The notes beneath the pieces were generated by a model. The model was given only the letters and a program-made list of their open reading frames with translations, ran no database searches and had not been told where the DNA came from. From NCBI GenBank assembly GCA_001600455.1, contig BCKC01000011.1, positions 1,081,835 to 1,145,834 on the forward strand: 64,000 nucleotides of DNA, given 5' to 3'. The stretch comes from Endocalyx cinctus (taxonomy: Eukaryota > Ascomycota > Sordariomycetes > Amphisphaeriales > Apiosporaceae). The position numbers and the translations under genes are program-made. Positions 49,635-60,743 of the stretch are shown one piece after another; the first letter of the stretch is position 1; each line of letters begins with the position of its first letter.

Positions 49635-50366
49635 TATATGTACTTGCTTTCAAGGCTCTTATGTATATTTAAATGGTATTGAAAAGAGTATTAAGTGTAA
49701 TTTATAACACACACGTATCGTGAGTATATATATTTCCACATCTATTCAGCTCTATTTACATACATAGTCGCCGTAATATATTCTTGCACGACCTTGTGGG
49801 GGAGGGGGAGGAGGGGGACACTAATATTCAAAATCCTAGAACAAGGTATACTTACTTACAATAGTTAGAGTATATACATATATGTATAAGTACACGAGCT
49901 GACAAGGTCAAGGGTAAGAAGATATCAATCAAGGCGCAGCGAAGTCACAAAGTTCGGCCCCACGAATATATGTACAAGAAGAAAAAAGAAGAAGAAAAAA
50001 AGTAAGGGGGAAAAAAAAAAAAGAAAAAGAAAAAGAAAATCAAATTGAAATTAAATAAAAGTTTTTCAGTTTTTCAGTTGAAAATCCTTCTGTTTTCTTG
50101 ACTTGTCAAAGAAGTATTGATCGATCACTATTAATTTAATACGGTAAACTTACCAAACATCAAAAACTGCATAAAGTATCCTAGATCGTTTGATCCTCCT
50201 CCACTTACCACGTTCACCTCTGCTCTGGTCTCGACGGTGTTTACTTAAGCTATGTTTTCCTTATTCGTCCCGTTCTTTCTTATTTAACTGTCGCATTCAA
50301 CGTGCCGAGTCTTACTCGTATATTCGTCGGACCGGTCCGCATCACTACCGACATTAGTATCCGAAT
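47911..50366. promoter_or_regulatory. Shared upstream region of PKS and LaeA-like methyltransferase
   Basis: 2.46 kb between two divergent starts. It contains a GGCTGGCAGGTTGGCAGG repeat at 48,765-48,789, T-runs near 48,991 and 49,205, and a CT microsatellite at 49,591-49,632. Long overlapping open frames on both strands at 49,034-49,469 have no motifs. No transcription factor gene is found here. Confidence 0.6.
49591..49632. repeat. CT dinucleotide microsatellite
   Basis: About 21 CT units without interruption, located about 740 bp upstream of the LaeA-like gene. Confidence 0.9.
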
Positions 50367-52608
50367 ATGGAAAGAAAGAATTCTAGCGGCGTAACGCTTT
50401 CTGCTACCGCATCCATGTCCTCGTTGGGCACGTCACTAAGCACTTCACACCCACCACCGAGTTCGCTAAGTGAAAGCTCAAGAGATAATAGTAATAGACC
50501 GCAGACACCGTCATCCTCTCATTCAGGTCAACCTTGGGATCCCATTAGTTTTAAGACTCGTCCCGAGGTTTGTTTTGTTTTGTTTTATTTATTTTATCCT
50601 TCCTTTGCCTTTCATATATACTTAGATATATACATACCTACATCCATATACACACATACATACATACATACACAGACACATGCAGACATATACGGATATA
50701 TATATGTATATATCTATATCTCCCACCCCTCCTCCTTTTCCCCCCTCCCCCCGGTTTACTTGATACTTACCGAGGGTAGTCTTCCAGCATCGATGACCAA
50801 TCGAGTACAGCTCTGAGCTCCGACTTCTGGTGGCCTGACCAGTCCGACTCTTCTGATCTAGAAGAACCCATAACGACTACAACGTTGAAAAGGTAGCATG
50901 CATACAACCTATAACCTGAAATCATCAGTGAGATATTCTACTAAATAACCCATTTAAATAGGACCGCCACCGCTAAACCAAGTGGGACAAAACGATTCTT
51001 CCGCGCCATCTTAGAAAAGTTTGGCAGATCTTATAATACTAGTATGATTTTTTTTTTAGACATTCCTACCAGTCTTAAGCGCTAGGGAGAAAGATAGGGG
51101 GGAAGAAAAAAAAGAGAAGAAAAAAAAAACTAGAATACTGACCATGGCATCTTTAGAATATGATTTTTTACCCAATGACGCAGTATGTGATTATATGCAC
51201 CGTTGACATGCGTTATCTTTTTACTGATCGCTAACCGCTTGTCAATCTCTAATAGCAAGAAAAAGATAGAAATGGTAATTGAAGGCCTTAGTTGCGCTAT
51301 CTTACTTATAATTCTTATCATTTTTGCTTACATGGTGTGCAGTCCTGCAACACAACATATTCCTCGATGTCTTCGATGGCAGATTACATCTCGCGCCCTT
51401 AGTAAAGCCTAGGCGAGTCCTAGATTTGGGAACAGGGCCAGGTAATTGGGTTCTGGTTGGTTCATTCCCGTCACTATACGTATAGACTTACGGTCGTAGG
51501 ATGCTGACACTTCATTAGGAATTCGGCAAGTCGATTATCATCATAAGCACTTTTTTTTCCCAGCAATTATACTGACTTGTGGAGTCTAGCGAAAAGAAAT
51601 CGTCACTGTGCCGTTCTAGGCACCGATTTAGAGCCTGTGAAGCCACCCCGGGATGTTCCGAATGCCCGCTTTATGGTCCACGACTTCACGGCTTCCGACT
51701 GGAAAATGGACGCAAAGTTCGACTTCATTCACATGAGGATGATGGGAAACTTGCCAAGTGTTGATGTGATATATACATTGTACGATAATTTGAACCCAGG
51801 TGGGTGGGTAGAATTTACCGAATGGCTGGTCGTGCTCCAGTCGCCCGACAGATCTCTAGAAGGAACTGCTTTTCTCAAGTGGAATCGATTGGTAGAACAC
51901 GGTAAGGGGTGGTCCATCTAAAGTTTTAAAATGCCGCTTTGTTCAACGATGCTGATGGTGTGGAAGCCTTGAAAAAAATAAACAAGACCTCTACATTTCC
52001 TTTGCAATGGTAAGCACAGAAACTTCCCATAGAGTTTTTTTTTTTTTTCCCTCTCTCCCTCTTCGTGTAATTTTTCTGTTCTGATCTTCAGCTGACATTT
52101 CCGATGGCAGTAAGTACCTGGACCCCTTTATTTTGAAATAGTATAGGCGCCACTCGGGAAAAGGAAAGTTATTGATATGGGATACTCGTGAATGCTAGAT
52201 GCACCTATGTTACGCAAGGCCGGTTTTACGTCCGTAACCGAGAGGAAAATATCCGTACCCATAAATTCTTGGCCTCCAGGAAGACGGCTCCAGAAAGTTG
52301 GGGCCATGATGACAAGTAACTTCTTGGCTATTATCGAAGCTATAACATTACCATTATTCTTGAATGTGCTGAAGTGGCCGCAGCAAGCGATAGATGGCCT
52401 GCTCGCCGACGTCTCTAAGGAAGTTGGGGATACTCGGCTCCATTCGTTCATGAACTTGTAAGTCCTTCTAGCCGGATATCCGATTCATCTTCTCGACCAG
52501 CTAATCAAATTGATCTGATTCATTAGGATGACTGTATATGCGCAAAAACCGGGGCCTCGACCGTCGGAATCATCTTCGTCATCCTCGAAAGCGACTGCAG
52601 GTACATGA
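50367..52608 (+). CDS. LaeA-like SAM-dependent methyltransferase, intron-dense, possibly frame-disrupted
   Basis: I place about ten exons: 50367-50567, 50780-50892, 50962-51041, 51157-51182, 51256-51274, 51343-51441, 51564-51901, 51967-52009, 52199-52457 and 52527-52608. A Ser-rich, disordered N-terminus leads to the family segment KYDFLPNDAQEKDRN then LQHNIFLDVFDGRLHLAP, SAM motif I VLDLGTGPG, LGTDLEPVKPP, FDFIHMRMM, NLNPGGWVEF, and the C-terminal APMLRKAGFTSVTERK..SWPPGRRL..VYAQKPG. This is the class that includes LaeA and many cluster-borne methyltransferases. Two junctions do not keep frame: between exons 6 and 7 one base is missing, and between exons 8 and 9 one is in excess. Either the gene is decaying or splicing is unusual. 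It is divergent from the PKS and probably belongs to its pathway, as a methyltransferase or a regulator. Confidence 0.75.
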
Positions 52609-54188
52609 TGCTTCACTAGTACGACGAAATCTTCCGAAAAAAAAAAAAAAGCATAAGGATATCCCACGGGGACATCCTTACGCGGTCATGAGGTGATATA
52701 GGATGCAGGATAAGCTTACTGCGTCCCCCGGCTTAAACTACGGAGTTCAAGATCGGAAAACTGTTAAAAGCGAATATGGCATGGTGTAGGAATTTGGGTA
52801 TTATGATATCACGAGTGGACAAGGTTAGGATTTAGGATTGGGAGAATGGTTCTTGGCATCTTCATAATATTGTTTAGTCTTTAGATCATATCTAATTACG
52901 TGTGTTCAATTCAGTACATAGTACAAAACACTATCGGTATCCATATACTTGGTAAGTACTTTCCAGGATTAATCCTGAAGCTATTTTCCACGTGTGACGG
53001 TAATCTAAAGCCAATCTGGAAGTCTGGCAGCCTGGCTTTGCCGGTTCTGGCATTGAGTACGTTATTACATAATATAAAAGAGGAATAGCTTATCTCTCCG
53101 TCTGTCGGTCCAGCAGAAAGTGACGGCAACCTGTGCGACGATAGTCGTTAATCCCTGCCCGAATAAGGATTTAACCCATACCCATCACATAACCCATCCC
53201 ACTAGAATACACGTAGAATAGCTAATAATACCTAGTACATAAGAATAGTAAGAATAGTAAGAATGTCAAGCAGCAAGGATGAAGAGCAGAACATAGGCAA
53301 AGTTTGCCGAAGAATACATATATGTAACTTCACTATCTCACAAGTCAAGCGGGCCCGACCATTCTGGATCGTGTTTACTGTGTCAAGCTAGACAGTTTCT
53401 TTCTCGCCATGTGATATTACGTTATCTGTTACCGAATACTGCAACCTAAACTGCAAACTCACATGTACGTATAAGCGTGGTAGTAGCGGTGAAGCAAAAT
53501 ACCATCGTCAACCTGGTCTGTTCGATTTCCCGAGGTTAAGAGCGCCCCTCAGGCGGTACTATTGATTCCATCTCAACCCATAAACCGGGGTATTCATGCG
53601 GTATACATGCGGTATTCATGCGGTATTCCTGGTAAGAAGACCTTTTTCAGGAAGTGAGAAACTTCCCTCGCAGAGGAGGGGCGGGAGGGGTTATTGCTAG
53701 CCTGGTCAATTAAGTCGAGTTATGATCCAATTTGCAAATTCAACTTGCGGCGATCTCTGCGTGAGTATACCAACTGCGTACGGAGAGCATGCAATATTGC
53801 ACTATAACGTCCTAATCATACAATTAGTTCATCATCACCCAGTTTGTCTTCGGGAAGTATCGTAAAGAGTTAGCTCACGTAAGGTTACAATTCTCATAAA
53901 GTATCATCGAATGCAAATATAGCATTAGCTTACCGGGGTTGCCACGCTATCGGTACGGCGAACCCCTCATTCAAAGTACCAAGCACAGTGCCTAGATAGA
54001 TGATGGTGATGATGAAAATCAAGATGGAGACGGGAAAAACAGCTATGGGCGGGTATGAATATTAATCCAGTTCCTCTGATAAGATCGGAAAGGTGGAAAT
54101 CCATATGATATCTTAGGAATCTCGGGAGAGAATCTTCTGTTTACCTCACACATCATCTCTCTCGTAAACGACCACGTAATAACTCATA
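52609..54188. other. Spacer between the two methyltransferase genes
   Basis: 1.58 kb with no recognisable exon. Small tandem repeats are seen: a 9-bp AAGAATAGT unit at 53,242-53,265 and an 11-bp GGTATTCATGC unit at 53,588-53,631. The last few hundred bases should be the promoter of the next gene. Confidence 0.6.
53588..53631. repeat. 11-bp tandem repeat, four copies
   Basis: GGTATTCATGC, GGTATACATGC, GGTATTCATGC and GGTATTCCTGG in tandem, with one or two changes per copy. Confidence 0.85.
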
Positions 54189-55056
54189 ATGGCAGAAATT
54201 GACCCCCACGAACCTCGCTTATACGCAAGCGTGTATAGCCCATCTTTCCTGTCTATATTCTACGATGTATACGTGCTGAGCTTTAATATGCGCTACGTAT
54301 GGGGTTGTCGGTAAGTCGTCATTCTCACAGCATCCGCATCCATCGCTTCAGGGTACCGTGGACTTCCTTACGTAGAGAGGTGATACTTAGTATCGCAGCA
54401 CTTTCCCTCCGCACTCACTATCCGCCCGAGCCGCTTTAGCTAATAAATATATTATCAGAACGGACACAATCTTGATGCCTTTTTTCTCGGAGAACTTTTC
54501 TCGGAATCATCTAGACTGCGGGTGCGCTACCGGCTATTTTCCGGCCAAGGCTCTCGAACGCCCGTTTCGGACTCGGTCGAAACAGCAGCTGACGCTGGTC
54601 GACCTAAACCCGAACCCCTTGGTAGCGTCGAAGAAGCGCGTTCTCGCGGTCACGTCCAACACGACGGTAGACTGCGTTGTCGCCGACGCTACGGCCCCGG
54701 TACCTAAAGCTTTGCAGGGGACTAAGTTTGACTCCATCTCTTTGTTCAACCTCTTCCACTGCATTCCGGGGAAGGCGGCGAAGTTGCAGGCCTTCACCAC
54801 GTTCAAGAATCTTTTATCCGAGACCGGAGTATTGGCCGGCTGCACGGTGCTCGGGGAGAAGCATGCTACCAATTGGTTCAACCGGCTCTACGTCAGGCTT
54901 TACAACAGGATTGGGCTCTTTCACAATTTGGACGACGAGGCGAAGGATTTTGAAACAGCACTCAAAGAGAACTTCGAAGAGGTCGAGACTTGGGTAATTG
55001 GGATGACATTGCTCTTTAGGGCAACCAAACCCCGTGAAGGGTTGATTGAAGTGTAA
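54189..55056 (+). CDS. Class I SAM-dependent methyltransferase
   Basis: Two exons, 54189-54310 and 54459-55056, give 239 residues with an Arg formed at the junction. Motif I is HLDCGCATGYF (58-68), a variant of the usual DxGxGTG with Ala-Thr-Gly; LVDLNPNPL is the acidic motif II that binds the ribose; FDSISLFNLFHCIP and LSETGVLAGCTVLG fit motifs post-I and III. The N-terminal lid reads YSPSFLSIFYDVYVLSFNMRYVWGC. Small stand-alone enzymes of this kind are often found in fungal polyketide loci, where they methylate a hydroxyl or carboxyl of the product. Here it is the third gene of the PKS locus, transcribed away from the PKS, and the next gene is housekeeping. Substrate unknown; pathway membership is inferred from position. 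Confidence 0.85.
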
Positions 55057-55631
55057 TGTCTCGATAGGCAAACTCGGTGAATTTTTGGAAATATTGGTAA
55101 CTGCTGTTTTTAAAAGTATGCTTTCAAGTTTTTTTCAGCAGAATCTCACAATATACAATATCCAAAGAAGCCACTTGTAGGTTAAGATATTATGCAGTCG
55201 TTCATAAGTTATACACCTTGAGGTTATACAAGGTACAAAACTGCTTTGACATCTGTTGTTTTGATTATACGTACAGAGTACATCAATTATAGAATAGTAA
55301 TTATCGAAGAATAACAGGGACTCAGTTCTTCCACAGGATAATATGCAATTTTAGAAGGGTATGCGGCAAACATATTTATATGACGTAAACGGTACACCCT
55401 GTCAGCCTGTTAAAAACAGACTGGCAGAGTATCAAACACTCCACTTATTTTTAAAACAGGGTGTAACACCAAAGCAGTTGGCGGGACTGGCGGGGTAGGA
55501 TAGGTAGGGTAGGTACCTGTGTCTATGCCCGAAGACAAACATAACAATGCAAGCTACAAGAAACATCAAAACGTAGAAGGAAAAGAAGAAAACAAGAAAA
55601 GGAAAAAACTTAGGTACATCAACTGAAAAAT
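55057..55631. other. Spacer marking right edge of polyketide locus
   Basis: 575 bp between the methyltransferase and twinfilin. It includes TAGGTAGGGTAGGTACC near 55,500 and an inverted pair CACCCTGT..CAGGGTGT near 55,396-55,465. No exon seen. Confidence 0.55.
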
Positions 55632-56787
55632 ATGCAGTCTGGTATATCAGGTGAGGAAACTCTCATAAAAAAAAAAATACTATAGTTATATTCGCTAGTC
55701 TGGTAAAGTACTAATAGTAAAACCACAGTCTCGCAGGAGCTGGTCTCTCAGTTCAATTCTCTGTTAGATGATACCTCTATTTTTGGTCTCCTCGTCACCA
55801 TCTCTTCCGAAAGCCTCGCTCCCGTGACCACCATTCCTAGCGTCTCTTCCGACTTCTCCGGCAACCTTGCTAAATTGGCCCCTCATCTCCAACCAAACGA
55901 GGCCCTGTATATAATCCTCCGCCGCTATGACACCGCTCCACCCCTAGTCGCCGTCACCTACGTCCCCGACTCGGCCAAGGTGCGCCAGAAGATGCTTTTC
56001 GCGTCCACGCGTCTGACCCTCGTGCGCGAGCTCGGAACGGAGCATTTCCGCGAGACCATGTTTGTCACGACGGCTGAAGAGCTTACGCCCGAAGGCTTTG
56101 TGAAGCACGATAAGCATACCGAGCTGGAAGCTCCCCTGACGGAGGAGGAGAGATCGCTCGGCAATGTCAAGAGAGCCGAAGCCGAGGCGGGATCGGGGAC
56201 TGGTGCTAGGGAAATTCACCTAAGCAAGACTATGAACATGCCTCTTTCAGAAGATGCTTTGGCGGCGCTGGTTGCCCTCGGCAAGGAAGAAGGCAGTGGC
56301 TTGGTCATGTTGGTGCGTAAACCCTTCAAATTCCCTCCTCTCGAATCAGCTACTTGTACTGTCGACTAACCTTTAACGTGTAAAATTACAGAAAATAAAC
56401 CCGGAAACTGAGGCTACCGAATTAGTTCCCGACTCGTCCACGCCGACTTCTATCTCCGATCTCGTACAGGCCATCTCGCCCTCCGAACCTCGGTTTAGCT
56501 TCTTCCGCTACAAATGCTCCCAAGACGGCGTCGATAAGAACGTCGTGCTGTTCTTTTATACGAACCCATCCACCGGCGGCACCAAGGCCCTCAAGCACCG
56601 AATGTTGTATCCCTTGTCCAAGAGGCCGATCATTACCATAGCGGAAACTCAGGCCAATATTAAGATAGAGAAAAAGTACGAGGTGGAGGATCCCAGTGAG
56701 ATCACCGAACAATCCGTCATGTCGGAATTGTTCCCCAAGGTAGAGACGAAGACGGCATTTAGGAGGCCCAAGAGACCCGGCCGGTGA
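55632..56787 (+). CDS. TWF1: Twinfilin, actin-monomer-binding protein
   Basis: Three exons, 55632-55650, 55729-56312 and 56392-56787, give 332 residues. The first exon is only 19 bp (MQSGIS) and splices to VSQELVSQFNSLL, the twinfilin start. Two ADF-H domains follow: residues 4-140 (with NEALYIILRRYD, FASTRLTLVREL) and about 175-315 (EPRFSFFRYKC, MLYPLSKRPII, KKYEVEDPSEI). The basic Pro-rich tail (FRRPKRPGR) matches the twinfilin C-terminus that contacts capping protein. It sequesters ADP-actin and promotes filament-end depolymerisation in actin patches. Convergent with SFC1. Confidence 0.94.
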
Positions 56788-57169
56788 GGGTGAATCGAAC
56801 GGTTCGTACGGTGTTCCCCGACGGCGAGTAATACGATAAAATGCATTATGGTCTGTTAGGGTATTTCTCTTAAGGGTGTGTTTATGTTTATGGGGGTGCT
56901 CTGTACGTTCTGGTAGACATATCATATACAGGAAATCAGAGATAAAAGCGCGGTTAGGTTCATACCACTTCAGAAAAGACAGGCGTCAACCAAATGGCAA
57001 CAAAATATCTATAAATTTATCTGCATGAAAAAACTCAGCCAAAAGGTAAAAAAAAAAGTCATCAAAGCCTAGATGTAACCAAACATCTACCGGTACTATC
57101 CAGAATGATCGCCACACACGTATGCATTCGCTTTTATGCCCAACTATACATTTCATTCCCCATATACGT
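56788..57169. other. Convergent spacer TWF1/SFC1
   Basis: 382 bp tail-to-tail spacer with both 3' UTRs. Nothing else seen. Confidence 0.7.
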
Positions 57170-58536
57170 TCATCCGCGGTGCCGAACCGTTTCGCCTTTG
57201 ACGAATTCCCCGTCAAACGAGCGCGTCTTCTTCCTCTCCAATTTTTCCTTGAGGAACTCATAAACGGTGAAGGTTACCGCCTGGCCCGGGGCGACACGCA
57301 TGATCCTCGGTGTTATACCTTTGTAGAAAGCGTGGACTCCCTCTTGCCTGTAAGATTGGTATTCCTCTGGTCAGCTTCGGGCCTCTCTTTTAGGAGATAT
57401 AGGGTAAAGAAAGAGAGACGGGGGATAAATAATAGATAGCTACTAAACTTACCGGAACATATCTCTAGCAATCGAGCTGATCCTCGCAATCGCGCTGACG
57501 CCCTCTTCCGCGGGCGTCTTTTGCAACCTCGTCTTGATGGTGTCGATAGGGGCGTTACTAAGGGGACCCATAGCTCCGCTGACTAGGCCGATGCAAGTAG
57601 TCTGCCAGCTAGGCAGCTGCGCGCCCGAATACTCGGGCTGCCACCTCATCAGGACTTCTTTGAAATATGTGTAGGCGGTAAAGTTGACGGCCTGGTTGCT
57701 GCCCTGCCTCAGGGCCGTGAGGGAAACGCCGCGGTAAAGCGCCCCGAACCCTTCCTCCCTGACGACCGTGAATAAGGCGTGCGCGGCGTTGCGGTACTGG
57801 GGCTTGGCGAGCGGGTCCGCGAGACTGTGGTGCTGCGCCTGGAGCCGGATCTTGATCACCTCCATGGGCGTCACGACGGCGACGGCCTCCGTCACGCCCG
57901 CCGCCAGTCCCGCCAGGAAGGTACCCCTTCCGGTGATGGTGCCGGTATTCTTGTCCGCTAGCATCTGCTTGTACGCCTCGAACGAGGTGAACCGTATCGC
58001 CATTTTTGGCACGATACCCGTCAACACCGCCCCTAGACCTTTGTACAAGCCTAACGCCGTCTCGCGCTTCACGATCTCGACTCCCGTCCGCACGAACCCC
58101 CGCTTCGGGGCGCCGGGCATGCGCGCCCGACGCGACAACTGCATTCTTACTTTTATCGTGTCTGTAGGTAGGCGAAGAGGAGAAGCGTTAGCTATATTTC
58201 CATTTTTGCATTTCTTCGTGCAATGGCTGGCTTTTTTTTTTTTTTTTTTAACGATGAGGCGGGGGGTAATATCGTGTGCTCGAGGACTTGGTGATAGATA
58301 TCGAAAGACTTTTTTTACGTACCGAGAGGATGGCATACCAATGCTTCCATCATACCTGCTCCTCCACCGGCTGTTATGCGAACGTCTGGTTAGTCCTCTG
58401 CTGTCTTCCTCGAAGTATCATCGAAAGGGAGACTAAGTCGAGGAAAGAGAGGGATAAGGGGCTTCTCCTTACCGATCAGATTGGTCGTTACCGACGGCGG
58501 CGCCTTTCCATCTTTCCCTGTTACCTTCGTCGCCAT
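57170..58536 (-). CDS. SFC1: Mitochondrial succinate/fumarate carrier
   Basis: Four exons, 58536-58473, 58370-58323, 58161-57453 and 57347-57170, give 311 residues. Three mitochondrial carrier repeats are present with the signature P-x-[D/E]-x-x-[K/R]: PLDTIKVRMQ (split over the exon 2/3 junction), PMEVIKIRLQ and PIDTIKTRLQ. The wording RETALGLYKGLGAVLTGIVPKMAIRFTSFE and RQGSNQAVNFTAY is that of the Sfc1/Acr1 group rather than the citrate carrier. It exchanges cytosolic succinate for matrix fumarate, linking the glyoxylate cycle to gluconeogenesis during growth on C2 compounds. The N-terminus (MATKVTGKDGKAPPS) is short. The start codon is only 12 bp from an ATG reading the other way. Confidence 0.93.
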
Positions 58537-58547
58537 TTTGTAGTCTA

Positions 58548-58747
58548 ATGTGTGTTTGTTTTCTGTTCTCGTCGCAGTGTATTGCACCGGAATTCGTCGT
58601 CACAAGAGAAGGCTTGACTCCTGACAAGAGCTGGTTTGGATGGTGGTGGTCCAGTGAGGTGAGAGATGTTTCTCGTTGTCTATAATAAATGTTGGAATAG
58701 ATAGAATGGTATGGATTTTTATTTCTCCCTAGATCAAGATTTTGTAG
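58548..58747 (+). CDS. Possible small gene, C-terminal exons only
   Basis: The exon 58578-58658 reads CIAPEFVVTREGLTPDKSW, then FGWWWSSE, and a GTGAGA donor joins it to 58733-58747 (IKIL, stop). The conserved-looking SWFGWWWS ending and good splice signals suggest real coding sequence. TCTAATG at 58544-58550 and a pyrimidine tract before CAG at 58575-58577 fit an acceptor, so a 5' exon should lie upstream, inside or across the SFC1 5' end, where I could not find it. Alternatively translation starts at ATG 58548, giving 41 residues. I do not recognise the family. Confidence 0.4.
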
Positions 58748-60743
58748 AACTTTTTTCTTCTTGGAATAAACTTCAACCGAACTTACTTGAAGTAAGCGGT
58801 GTTGGCTCAGCTTTGATATTAGTCTACGGTAGTATGTATAATTATAGATAGAGGGGATGGAATAGACTCGTCCCTGGCAGTGAGCTGGGAGGTTAGTAGG
58901 ATATATGGGTAGCGGAAGGTGGAAGAAATGTAGGATAAACGGTCCATGTTTCTGTCATGGGTATATCACCTCTATAACTATATAAAGAAATACAAGCAGA
59001 GCCGAGAAAGACAGGCCTCGTCTACCCGACTGGTGTGTATGTATAGATACAGTAGATGAAAAGGATAGGTTACCAAAACTACTTAGTTGATACCCACGTG
59101 CCGGAAAGAAGGGGACAGTTGTGCGAGTGACTCGAGTTACCAGGTAAGTGTTCACGGTACAACGATAACCGTAAAGTTAACGAGATTTCCCGCGGTTCTG
59201 GGTTAATTTTATCCAAGCCTCAAGTCCCAAATCCCAAGATCTAGTATTCAGCTCTGCCCCTTATTAACTTGTGATATACAAAAGATGACATATCTAGCAA
59301 CACTGATCCGAGGGTTTTTTTTTTTTTCAGTTCCCTTCCAAGAATTGCTAACTCTGATTTACCAATCATTGTAGAGTTCTTATGTGTCTCTTTTGAGATC
59401 AACGTCGATGACAACAAGCCAAGGTAACTAATTAGATATGAAGATATACTCCAATGTTACTCAATTGGTTGTAAGTGGAGCTCATTCATCGCGAAGAACC
59501 GTTACATGAAATAAAATCGATGCTACAGCCCTCCGGGGAAAGGGTTCGGCGAACCGGAGCTTTTCTCAATAGCTTTCTTCAAATTCTTATTCTAGACTCA
59601 TTGCCCTTATTATTATTATTATTCATATATTCTCAAGCTGTAATTTCTTTTATGTTTTCAATTTCCACGATGATTATTTCCGTCTTTTTTTTTTTTTTTA
59701 TTCGTCTAAGTTAAATCGAAAGAAAACGATCAGGTCATATAATAGTGATGTCTTTTTTCTTTCTTTGACGGCTTCATTTGTTACTCGGCAGTGACGTAGG
59801 GCACCCCCTTTGCCGAAAGGGAGCCGAGCTTGTGATTTTGCGGGGAAGAAGAAATTCAGGGGTCTGGGGGAGGCGGGGGGCGTGGCTCTAGAATTTCTTC
59901 TCTCTCCCTCTCTCTCTCTCAACGGGTGGTATATTTTTGTTTTATTCTTTTCTTAACTAGGCGGTATAGTAAGTATATAATATGTCCCCCTTCCCTACCC
60001 AAGTTGACATCAAATACATAAATCTAATACCGAGGTTCGGAAACTTCAAGATACAGTACTGTACAGTGAAAATTAATGACAAGGAGTCCCCTTTTTAGAG
60101 TTGATGAATGATTCGGAATTTTCAGGAGACTCCTTACGCTAGACAGGCTTAGTCTTAAGTATTATTATTCTCTTTAACAATTCTAGTCCTCACTCACTTG
60201 CTGCACACTGCCTACGTCTATGGATGGATTTTAGTCATGTCTTTGCATGTGATTAAGTATAGTAAATTAAGCTGATTTCCAAGGTTATCTTGAGGCTGAA
60301 TCTCAATTCACATGCTAAATTTTATAATTATAATCATGAAGATCTAAGATCTACATAATATTTTGAAAAAAAAAAAGAAAAAAAAAGAAAAAGCAAAAGT
60401 TAGGCAACTCAGCTGCTCAGCCAATAATCTGACTACAAGCTTGAAGATGATGTGATAAAGTAGCCCGCCAATGCAGTTGTTATGACGCCATGTATAAAAG
60501 TTCTTTTTTTCTTCTTGTACACCAAGAATGCCGGCTCCCAACCATTACCAATCTCATCCGTTCCCGAATAAACAAACCATTTTAACACCACATATTTATT
60601 CATCCATCCCCCGCAATGTAAACAGAAATAACAGTCCTTGGTATAAAGCGTAACGCCAACAGGATAAACCATGACACATAAGTAAAAATCGCAAAATATT
60701 AATGGTACCAATACCGGGTACTGTGGAGTCCGCTAAGCTAAGC
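58748..60743. other. Intergenic region between small gene and sconB
   Basis: About 2 kb with poly-T and CT-rich runs (59,310-59,330; 59,683-59,700; 59,898-59,920). Open frames here are short or low complexity. The right part should be the sconB 3' UTR. No exon supported. Confidence 0.55.

Noticed and set aside
60433..60711. 92-codon frame downstream of sconB on the minus strand
   Set aside because: It lies where the sconB 3' UTR should be, has no family match that I recognise and no splice support.
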